Positions 16,572 through 22,819 of a stretch of DNA of 39,105 bases are shown here, piece by piece. Numbering within the stretch: the first letter of the stretch is position 1; each line of letters starts with the position of its first letter. Where the stretch lies: positions 1 through 39,105 of the forward strand of contig SXRM01000387.1 in NCBI GenBank assembly GCA_005792545.1, given 5' to 3'. Under the pieces are notes generated by a model. The model did not search any database and was not told the origin of the DNA. It saw nothing but the letters and a program-made list of their open reading frames with translations. A program made the translations under genes and the position numbers. This DNA is from Pseudomonadota bacterium. GTDB lineage: Bacteria > Myxococcota_A > UBA9042.

Positions 16572-18065
16572 ATGGCCAGTAGCCCCGCTAGCAGCCCAAG
16601 CGGCAAGGTGCCCCGCCGCGTCGACACTTTGCTCATCGTCGACGACGAACCCGCATTCGTTGAACTGCTGGCCGAGCATCTAGGCGGCGGCGGCTTCAAG
16701 ATTCTCAAGGCCGCCGACGGCCACGAGGCCTTGCAGGCGCTTAAGCGCCAGATTCCCGACCTGATGCTCATCGACTTGCAGATGCCGCGGCTGACTGGAC
16801 TCGAGGTCATCGAAGTCCTGGCACGCCAGGACCGGCTGCCGCCGACGATCGTCATGAGCGCCTACGGTAGCCTCGACACCGCGCTGCAGGCCGTGCGCTT
16901 GGGGGCGCTCGATTTTCTGTCCAAGCCGTTTCGGCTGGCGGAAGCCGAGCTCAAGGTGCGCCTGGCGCTGGAAAAGGCCAGGGCAATCGTGCGACCGGCG
17001 GCAGCGCCCACGCCAGCTCCCACCAGCGAAGACGAACCGACAGACACCGGCGTCACGGTGCCGGCGTCGCGGATTTTCTACGGCATGGTCGGTCAGGCGC
17101 CGACGATGCTGGCGCTGTTCAAGCAGATCGAGCGCATCGCGCGCTTTGGCTCGACCGTGCTCATCACCGGCGAGTCGGGAACCGGCACAGAACTGGTTGC
17201 GCGGGCGCTGCACCAGGCCAGTCCGCGGGCGCGCGGCCCGTTTGTGGCGGTCAACTGCGGCGCGATTCCACCCAACCTGTTGGAGTCGGAGCTGTTCGGC
17301 CACGTCCGCGGCGCCTTTACCGACGCGTCGGCGGACCGCAAGGGCATCTTTGAAGAGGCCAATGGCGGCACGCTGTTCTTGGATGAGATCGTCGATTTGC
17401 CGCTCAACTTGCAGGTCAAGCTGCTGCGGGTGCTGCAAGAGGGCGAAGTGCGCCGGGTCGGCAGCAACAAGCCGATCGCAGTCGATGTTCGGGTGGCGGC
17501 AGCGAGCGCGGTCAATCCGCGGGTCCGGGTCCGCGAGAACCAGTTTCGCGAGGACCTGTATTACCGGCTGAGCGTCATCGAGCTCACAGTGCCGCCGCTG
17601 CGCGAACGCAAGGACGATACCCCGCTGCTCATCGAGCACATCGTCGAGCGCACCAACCAGCGCCTGGGCACACGCATTGAGTCGATAGCCCCGGCGGCGA
17701 TGGCGCGGCTGCTGGCCTGGCACTGGCCAGGCAACGTGCGCGAACTGCAAAACGTCCTCGAGCAGGCGTGCGTGATGGCGGAAAGCAGTGAGATCACAAG
17801 CGATCTCATCAGCGTAGGCAGGCCTGTCGAGCCGGTGCCGCAGCCCAAGATCGAGATGCCGACACCGGACACGCTGTCGATTCCGATGGCGGTCGAGGCG
17901 ACCGAGCGCAACCTGATCGTGGCGGCGCTGCAGCGCACCAACGGCAACCGCACCCACGCCGCCGAGCTGCTGTCGATTTCTCCGCGCAACTTGCAGTACA
18001 AGATCAAGCAGTACGCTATCGACTCACCGGCGCCGGTGGGTCGACCGCCGCGCCCCGGGCCATAG
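16572..18065 (+). CDS. NtrC-type response regulator with degenerate AAA+ motifs (497 aa)
   Basis: Receiver, AAA+ and Fis-type DNA-binding domains in the order of sigma-54 activators. The receiver looks intact: acidic pair D24/D25, phospho-acceptor D68 in L-I-D-L-Q-M-P, S96 and K118. The AAA+ domain is recognisable (L-L-E-S-E-L-F-G-H, F-L-D-E at 269-272, F-R-E-D-L-Y-Y-R-L) but key residues are changed. Walker A reads G-E-S-G-T-G-T-E, with Thr206 (ACA, 17187-17189) for the lysine. The sigma-54 contact loop is G-A-F-T-D-A (247-252), not G-A-F-T-G-A. Sensor I A-A-T-N/H is A-A-S-A (310-313). The C-terminal helix-turn-helix (about 441-483, ending N-L-Q-Y-K-I-K) is good. Start chosen at ATG 16572 with GGGAGA five bases upstream; ATG 16530 is also in frame. 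Likely a DNA-binding regulator that does not act through ATP-driven sigma-54 activation. No histidine kinase gene is nearby. Confidence 0.9.
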   Translation: MASSPASSPSGKVPRRVDTLLIVDDEPAFVELLAEHLGGGGFKILKAADGHEALQALKRQIPDLMLIDLQMPRLTGLEVIEVLARQDRLPPTIVMSAYGSLDTALQAVRLGALDFLSKPFRLAEAELKVRLALEKARAIVRPAAAPTPAPTSEDEPTDTGVTVPASRIFYGMVGQAPTMLALFKQIERIARFGSTVLITGESGTGTELVARALHQASPRARGPFVAVNCGAIPPNLLESELFGHVRGAFTDASADRKGIFEEANGGTLFLDEIVDLPLNLQVKLLRVLQEGEVRRVGSNKPIAVDVRVAAASAVNPRVRVRENQFREDLYYRLSVIELTVPPLRERKDDTPLLIEHIVERTNQRLGTRIESIAPAAMARLLAWHWPGNVRELQNVLEQACVMAESSEITSDLISVGRPVEPVPQPKIEMPTPDTLSIPMAVEATERNLIVAALQRTNGNRTHAAELLSISPRNLQYKIKQYAIDSPAPVGRPPRPGP

Positions 18066-18125
18066 CCGGTCGCGCGAAGCGCCTTCGCGCACCTTGGACA
18101 GCCGCTGGCCGGCACCGAGCACCCT

Positions 18126-19652
18126 ATGGCTGACCCCGCCTCTGCCCAGCCCGCGCTCAAGCCGCGCATGCCCGCGCTGGCGGACCGATTGCGTGCGCGC
18201 TACCCGCTGCTGGGCGTGATCGCTGCGGACGAGCGCGAAGCCGTACGCGAGGTCCAGATCGCTGCCGGCAGCGTCGGCGTCGCGCTCGAGGTTGCGTGGG
18301 CGGGCCGCCATGATCCTGCAATGGTAGCGGCGGAAGCCCTGGTCAAGCTGGGCGATGGAGCGCCGCGCGCGCTGGTGCTGCCAGGTGCAGGTCCGCTATT
18401 GCGCGATGCGACCGTGGTACGGGTGCTGAGCGAAGCACTGACCACCATCGAGCGGGCCGGGCAAAGCGTGGTGCTGGTTGGGGCACATCTGCCCGAAGTG
18501 CCAGAGCTGGCGCGCGATCTGGTGGCCATGCCCCTGCCGCTGCCGGCGCGGGCCGAAGTCGAGCCTTTGGTGGCGGCCGCGCTGCGCGATGCGCAAGGGC
18601 AGCTGGACCCGGAAGTGTTTGAAGGCGCGGTTCAGGCGGTTCAAGGCTTGACCTTGGCGCAGGCGAGGCGGGCGCTGCGGCGCGTGCGCGGGCGCCAAGC
18701 GGCGGAACAGCTGGCGGAGCTGCGTGCAGAAAAGCGCGATCTGCTGGCGGGAACCGGCGTGGTCGAAGTGGTCACCCAGGTGCCGGCGCCGGGGGAGATC
18801 GGCGGCCTGGACGATCTCAAAGCGTGGCTGGCGCGCCAGAAGCAGGCGATGACGCGGCAGGCGCGCGCCTACGGCCTGCCGATGCCGCGCGGCGTGTTGC
18901 TGGTCGGCGTGCAGGGCTGCGGCAAGACGCTGACGGCAAAAACCGCGGCGAGCGTGCTGGGGCTGCCGCTTTTGCGGCTTGACCTCGGCCGCCTGTACAC
19001 CGCGGCGGCGGTGCCGGACGAGAATCTGCGACACGCATTGCAGGTCGCCGAGGCGATGGCGCCAGTGGTGCTGTGGATCGACGAGATCGACAAGGCGTTC
19101 GCCGGCGCGGCTTCGGGCTCGTCGGATGCGGCGGCGCGCGTGTTTGGCAGCCTGCTGACCTGGCTCGGCGAGCAGCGGCGCGGCGTGTTCGTGGCGGCGA
19201 CGGCGAATCGGCTGGCGCATCTGCCGGCGGAGCTGATGCGCAAAGGCCGCTTTGACGAGACGTTTTTCGTCGATGTGCCGGATCTACAGGCGCGCGCCGA
19301 AATTTTTTCGGTTGCCATCGCCCGCAGCGGCCGCGACGCGCGCAGCTGGGACTTGGAGCGCATGGCCAAGGCCGCCGACCGCCTAACCGGCGCCGAGATC
19401 GAGCAGGCGTTTGCGGAGGCGATGCAGGTGGCATTTTGCAGCGGACGCGAGCCTACTGCGGCCGACGTCGAGCAGGTCCTGACCAAGGTCGTGCCGTTTG
19501 TCGAGACCTACGACGCGCAGGTGCGCGAACTGCGCCAGTGGGCCAAGCGGCACTGCCGCAACGGCGCCCGCGATCGCAGTCTGCACGAGCTGTTTCAGGC
19601 CGCGCGCGACGGCCAGATTGGCGCCAAGCCGCACCCAGGGGCGACACGATGA
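18126..19652 (+). CDS. Ycf46-like AAA+ ATPase (508 aa)
   Basis: AAA+ protein resembling the Ycf46 family. Residues 1-215 form the divergent N-terminal domain that in this family replaces a nucleotide-binding site (L-V-L-P-G-A-G-P-L-L at 83-92; L-L-A-G-T-G-V-V-E-V at its end). The C-terminal ATPase domain is complete: Walker A G-V-Q-G-C-G-K-T (261-268), Walker B L-W-I-D-E-I-D-K (316-323), sensor I A-T-A-N (358-361) and arginine-finger region R-K-G-R-F-D-E (372-378). The lid helices follow (L-T-G-A-E-I-E-Q-A-F-A-E-A). The function is poorly defined; Ycf46 has been linked to photosynthetic regulation in cyanobacteria, which does not transfer here. It starts 60 bases after the regulator gene and its stop overlaps the gpsA start by four bases. 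Confidence 0.88.
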   Translation: MADPASAQPALKPRMPALADRLRARYPLLGVIAADEREAVREVQIAAGSVGVALEVAWAGRHDPAMVAAEALVKLGDGAPRALVLPGAGPLLRDATVVRVLSEALTTIERAGQSVVLVGAHLPEVPELARDLVAMPLPLPARAEVEPLVAAALRDAQGQLDPEVFEGAVQAVQGLTLAQARRALRRVRGRQAAEQLAELRAEKRDLLAGTGVVEVVTQVPAPGEIGGLDDLKAWLARQKQAMTRQARAYGLPMPRGVLLVGVQGCGKTLTAKTAASVLGLPLLRLDLGRLYTAAAVPDENLRHALQVAEAMAPVVLWIDEIDKAFAGAASGSSDAAARVFGSLLTWLGEQRRGVFVAATANRLAHLPAELMRKGRFDETFFVDVPDLQARAEIFSVAIARSGRDARSWDLERMAKAADRLTGAEIEQAFAEAMQVAFCSGREPTAADVEQVLTKVVPFVETYDAQVRELRQWAKRHCRNGARDRSLHELFQAARDGQIGAKPHPGATR

Positions 19653-20674
19653 GTCAACTGCCGGACACCTTTGAAGTCGGTGTGATCGGCGCCGGTGCCT
19701 GGGGCACTGCGCTCGCCATCCATGCGGCGCGCATGGGTCACCCGACCGTGCTGTGGGCCTACGAGCCGCAGGTCGTCGCCGAGATCGAAAATGACCGTGA
19801 GAACAAGACGTTCCTGCCGGGCCACCGGCTGCCGGACAACTTGCGGGCGACGGGCGACCTGCAGCGCGCGGTGCGCAGCGCCAAAATCCTGCTGACCGTG
19901 ATGCCGACGCCCCACGTGGCCCGCATCGCCAGCCAGATGTTGCCCTACCTGACTGACGAACATTGCATCGTGTCGTGCAGCAAAGGCATCGACAACGAGT
20001 CGCTGGAGACCGTCAACGAGATCTTCGAGCGCGTTCTGCCACGACGGCTGCATCTGTCGTTGGCCTACCTGTCGGGTCCGAGTTTTGCTGCCGAGGTCGC
20101 GGCCGGCATGCCGAGCGCGGTGACGATTGCCGCGATTGACCGCCGCACGGCCAAGTACCTGCAAAAGGCGATGAGCTCCGAGCGGTTTCGCTGCTATACC
20201 AGCAACGATGTGACCGGCGTCGAGATGGGCGGGGCGCTCAAGAACGTGATGGCGATCGCGGTCGGCGCCGCCGATGGCTTGGGATTTGGGCACAACGCCC
20301 GCGCGGGCCTGATTACCCGCGGCCTCGCCGAGATCACCCGGCTCGCGGTCAAGAAGGGCGGCAATCCGCTGACCATGCAGGGCCTGGCCGGCATGGGCGA
20401 TTTGGTGCTGACCTGCACCGGCGACCTGAGCCGCAACCGCACGGTCGGCATTCGGCTCGGCAAGGGCGAGACTATCGACGAGATCCTGGGTTCGATGACC
20501 GCCGTGGCCGAAGGCGTGCTGACGGCCAAAAGCGCGCACCGGCTGGCGTTGCAGTTGGGCGTCGAGGCGCCGATCATCGAGCACGCCTACAAGGTCATCT
20601 ATGAGGGGCTGGCTCCGCGCGCCGCGCTGGAAGGCCTGATGTCGCGGCCGCTCAAAGACGAGCTGGTGCTGTGA
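19649..20674 (+). CDS. gpsA: glycerol-3-phosphate dehydrogenase [NAD(P)+]
   Basis: Cytoplasmic enzyme reducing dihydroxyacetone phosphate to sn-glycerol 3-phosphate for phospholipid synthesis. The 341 residues match the family length. The N-terminal Rossmann motif is G-V-I-G-A-G-A-W-G-T (11-20). Further blocks are S-C-S-K-G-I with K112, L-S-G-P-S-F-A-A-E-V (141-150), and E-M-G-G-A-L-K-N with the catalytic Lys198, followed by A-D-G-L-G-F-G-x-N-A-R-A and L-A-G-M-G-D-L-V-L-T-C. The ATG overlaps the upstream stop (ATGA), and the stop overlaps the rimM start (TGATG), so all three are likely translated from one message. Confidence 0.97.
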   Translation: MSQLPDTFEVGVIGAGAWGTALAIHAARMGHPTVLWAYEPQVVAEIENDRENKTFLPGHRLPDNLRATGDLQRAVRSAKILLTVMPTPHVARIASQMLPYLTDEHCIVSCSKGIDNESLETVNEIFERVLPRRLHLSLAYLSGPSFAAEVAAGMPSAVTIAAIDRRTAKYLQKAMSSERFRCYTSNDVTGVEMGGALKNVMAIAVGAADGLGFGHNARAGLITRGLAEITRLAVKKGGNPLTMQGLAGMGDLVLTCTGDLSRNRTVGIRLGKGETIDEILGSMTAVAEGVLTAKSAHRLALQLGVEAPIIEHAYKVIYEGLAPRAALEGLMSRPLKDELVL

Positions 20675-21234
20675 TGCCGCGACTTGCAGGCCGATCGCCG
20701 CTACCCGATCCCGACGCCCCGGCCCACTGGCTGGAGGTCGGCAAGGTCGGTCGCCCCCACGGCCTGCGCGGCGAAGTGCGCGTGCAACCGCACAACCCAG
20801 CCAGCGACGTGTGGGCGCCGCGCCAGGTGCTGCGGGCGTGGAAGCCGGGCGCGCCGGCGCGCATGTTGCGTATCCTCGACGTCCGGCCGGCGGGCGATGT
20901 GCTGATCGTGGCGTTTGCTGAACTGGCCGATCGCACCCAGGCCGAGGGGCTGACCCTGGCGGTGTTGCAGGTGGACGCAGCCGCGCTGCCGCCTGCCGAC
21001 GACGGCGAGGTCTACCTGCACCAACTGCTGGGAGCGCAGGTGATTGAGGCCAGCGATGGCAGCGTCGTAGGTGAAGTGGTCGGTTTTGCCGAGGCCGCGC
21101 AGACGCTTTTGCAGATCCGCTTGCGCGATGGCCGCGAGGCGCTGGTACCGGTTGATGCCGACGCGGTCGAGCAACTGGGCCGCGTTGCGGGCGAAGTGGC
21201 GGTGCGCCACGTGCACGATTGGGTCACCTCGTGA
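20674..21234 (+). CDS. rimM: ribosome maturation factor RimM
   Basis: RimM assists 30S assembly by binding ribosomal protein S19 and maturing the 16S rRNA 3' domain. The N-terminal domain has the hallmark V-G-K-V-G-R-P-H-G-L-R-G-E-V-R-V (about 22-37). The C-terminal PRC-barrel begins V-Y-L-H-Q-L-L-G-A-Q-V-I, then V-V-G-E-V-V-G-F, and closes with the A-L-V-P-V-D-A-D-A-V block typical of RimM. Start is ATG 20674, sharing one base with the gpsA stop; a GTG at 20671 would add one residue. RimM usually sits with rpsP, trmD and rplS; here it is separate, following gpsA, and none of those neighbours is present. About 186 residues, a normal length. Confidence 0.94.
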   Translation: MPRLAGRSPLPDPDAPAHWLEVGKVGRPHGLRGEVRVQPHNPASDVWAPRQVLRAWKPGAPARMLRILDVRPAGDVLIVAFAELADRTQAEGLTLAVLQVDAAALPPADDGEVYLHQLLGAQVIEASDGSVVGEVVGFAEAAQTLLQIRLRDGREALVPVDADAVEQLGRVAGEVAVRHVHDWVTS

Positions 21235-21286
21235 ATGGAGGGGGCCTTTGTTCAGAGCGTTGATACCGTTTGATTTTGTGGTGTGC

Positions 21287-21316
21287 TTGCCGCCAATCCC
21301 TTTGTCTTGCTAGCCT
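21287..21316 (+). promoter_or_regulatory. candidate promoter of the riboswitch transcript
   Basis: TTGCCG (21287-21292) and TAGCCT (21311-21316) are spaced by 18 bases. A start about six bases downstream would coincide with the beginning of the riboswitch aptamer, which favours the call. Each hexamer on its own is a modest match. Confidence 0.35.
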
Positions 21317-21317
21317 A

Positions 21318-21515
21318 GCGGCGCGCCCGCCGAAGTGTTCTGCGGGCGCGGGAGGAAGTCCGGTGCGGACCCCAACGCGGGAGTCCCAATCCGGCGCTGA
21401 CCCGCAACCGTGAGTGGCGCCCGCGCTTGGACCAGCGGCGCCGCGAGCCGGGAACTCCCCGTGTGCTGCGTGCCCTTTCGTGGTTTGGGGGGCGGCGCGC
21501 GTTTGGCTGCCACCC
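21318..21515 (+). promoter_or_regulatory. cobalamin (adenosylcobalamin/B12) riboswitch
   Basis: The conserved core is clear: GGAGGAAGTCCGGTG (21351-21365), AATCCGG, and the B12 box GCTGACCCGCAACCGTGA (21396-21413), then GAGCCGGGA near 21445-21453. Helices seen: a 9-bp hairpin CGCGCCCGC/GCGGGCGCG (21322-21350); the P5 hairpin with arms GGACCCC and GGGAGTCC around loop AACGC (21374-21378); a GGCGCC/GGCGCC stem (21416-21442); and a later hairpin with arms 21487-21496 and 21506-21515. The loop of that last hairpin contains GCGTT (21499-21503), perfectly complementary to the P5 loop. That is the L5-L13 kissing interaction expected of this class. B12 binding normally represses the downstream genes, here two small exported proteins. 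The aptamer call is firm; outer boundaries are approximate. Confidence 0.93.
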
Positions 21516-21638
21516 GAAGGTGCGCGGCTGGACGCGACCGGGCGGCTCCGCTTGCGTGGCTGCCCCTCGCCACCCTCCCAAGACAAGGCTCGGGCGTTTA
21601 GGCCGCGGGAACCCTTCGTCGGTCCCCAAGGAAAAGCC
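21516..21638 (+). promoter_or_regulatory. leader between riboswitch and first controlled gene (expression platform)
   Basis: No gene and no T-run terminator is visible in these 123 bases. A compound stem ACGC...GCGG-CT-CCGC...GCGT lies at about 21533-21557. The ribosome site AAGGA (21628-21632) precedes the ATG by about six bases. CCTT (21613-21616) could pair with AAGG (21628-21631), and CCCCAAG (21624-21630) could pair with TTTGGGG (21484-21490) at the foot of the L13 hairpin. Control by masking the ribosome site is therefore possible, but no structure was computed. Confidence 0.4.
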
Positions 21639-22211
21639 ATGCCCGCCCGCCTTACTTCGTTCTCCAAGTTCCTCGCAACCTTGGGTGCCTTTGGCATCCT
21701 GGGTGGCTGCGCAGCTTCGACCCCAGCCAGTTCGACCGCGACGGCGGACAGCGCAGCGACCGCTGATTCGGCAACTGCGGCCGACACCGGCGGCGCCGAC
21801 GCGGCTAGTGGCGGCGACAGCGCAGTCAAGGCCGACGCAAGCGGCGGCGAAACCGCGGCAGCGGCTCCCATCGAGATCGCCGGCGCTTACAGCGACAACT
21901 TTGGCGGCAACGAGACCATCGCTAGCGATAAGTGGCAGTTCTCGTTTGGCACCTCGACGATCGTCGAATACGACAACACCAAGAACAACGCCTATTTGCA
22001 AGCGCCGGCGGACGACAAGTTCAACCCGAGCAAGTTTAGCAAGATCGTGTGGACCGAACCCAAAGCCGACGGCTTCTACTACTGCACGGTCGCCATGGGC
22101 GCCGGCACCCTGGACCTGGCCAAGGCCTCGACGCTGACTGCCGACGACAAAGACCCGGACAAGACCGGCTGCGGTGGCTTTGGCTGGACCAAGCTCAGCA
22201 AGAAAAAGTGA
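21639..22211 (+). CDS. B12-riboswitch-controlled lipoprotein (190 aa)
   Basis: Signal peptide with lipobox L-G-G-C (Cys24), then an Ala/Thr/Asp/Ser-rich tether to about residue 80. The C-terminal domain of about 105 residues begins Y-S-D-N-F-G-G-N-E-T-I and contains W-Q-F-S-F-G, V-E-Y-D-N, F-N-P-S-K-F-S-K, F-Y-Y-C-T-V, D-P-D-K-T-G-C-G-G-F-G-W and a final T-K-L. Its two Cys could form a disulphide. I recall similar small domains as uncharacterised exported proteins but cannot name a Pfam family. It is the first gene after the cobalamin riboswitch, with start ATG 21639 and AAGGA upstream. The next gene starts on its stop codon (TGATG). A role in B12 binding or capture at the cell surface is inferred from regulation only. 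Confidence 0.85.
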   Translation: MPARLTSFSKFLATLGAFGILGGCAASTPASSTATADSAATADSATAADTGGADAASGGDSAVKADASGGETAAAAPIEIAGAYSDNFGGNETIASDKWQFSFGTSTIVEYDNTKNNAYLQAPADDKFNPSKFSKIVWTEPKADGFYYCTVAMGAGTLDLAKASTLTADDKDPDKTGCGGFGWTKLSKKK

Positions 22212-22813
22212 TGCGCAGGGCCATGTTGTCGCTTGCGCTCGCCGGTTGCGCAGCCGCCGCCGACCCCAAGCCGGCCGACCGCTGGGCCGACCGCGTGGTG
22301 GCTTTTGCGCCCGGATCGAGCGCCGGCTTCGGTCAGGACAAGCTGCCGGGTGTCGTGCTCGGACCGCCGCAGGGCGCAGGTGGCAAAGCAGGCAGCCTGC
22401 ACGTGGTGTCGCTCGGTAAGGGCGGCGCGATCACGCTGGCGCTGGACGACGGGGCGGCAACGGACGGACCAGGCGCGGATCTGCTGGTGTTCGAAAACCC
22501 GTTCGAGGGTTTCACGGAGACCGCACGCGTGGAGGCCAGCAGCGATGGTGCGACCTGGAAAGCGTGGCCGTGCGACCCGCCCGCCGGGGTCACCGCGACG
22601 TGCGCTGGGCTGCGACCGGTGTGGCTGGCTGGCGCGCCGACTGCGGGTGCCGCCGACCCGTCGTCGTGGGGCGGCGACAGCTTTGATCTGGCAGCCATCG
22701 GCCTTCCATCAGCCCGCTACCTTCGCCTGACCGATACCGCGACCAACGAGTACTTGGGCAACACCGGCGGTTTCGACTTGGACGCGGTCGCCGTGCTGCA
22801 TCCCATGCCGTGA
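22211..22813 (+). CDS. B12-riboswitch-controlled exported beta-rich protein (200 aa)
   Basis: Short signal with lipobox-like L-A-G-C (Cys13). The mature part is beta-rich: V-V-A-F-A-P-G-S-S-A-G-F-G-Q-D, L-P-G-V-V-L-G-P-P, then V-S-L-G-K-G-G-A-I-T-L-A-L, D-G-P-G-A-D-L-L-V-F-E-N-P-F, a segment with two Cys (W-P-C, A-T-C-A-G-L), D-S-F-D-L-A-A-I-G and a closing G-G-F-D-L-D-A-V-A-V. I recall this pattern from bacterial proteins annotated as cell-surface protein, some near B12-uptake genes, but could not search. The start shares one base with the preceding stop, so it falls under the same riboswitch. It ends six bases before the convergent peptidase gene, and no btuB-like transporter follows. Acidic residues in the D-G-P-G-A-D and D-L-D segments could bind metal; this is speculation. 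Confidence 0.85.
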   Translation: MRRAMLSLALAGCAAAADPKPADRWADRVVAFAPGSSAGFGQDKLPGVVLGPPQGAGGKAGSLHVVSLGKGGAITLALDDGAATDGPGADLLVFENPFEGFTETARVEASSDGATWKAWPCDPPAGVTATCAGLRPVWLAGAPTAGAADPSSWGGDSFDLAAIGLPSARYLRLTDTATNEYLGNTGGFDLDAVAVLHPMP

Positions 22814-22819
22814 TCGCAG

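Noticed and set aside
21414-21638. Upstream extension of the riboswitch-controlled lipoprotein frame
   Set aside because: The open frame runs through the riboswitch by chance; the signal peptide and ribosome site fix the start at 21639.
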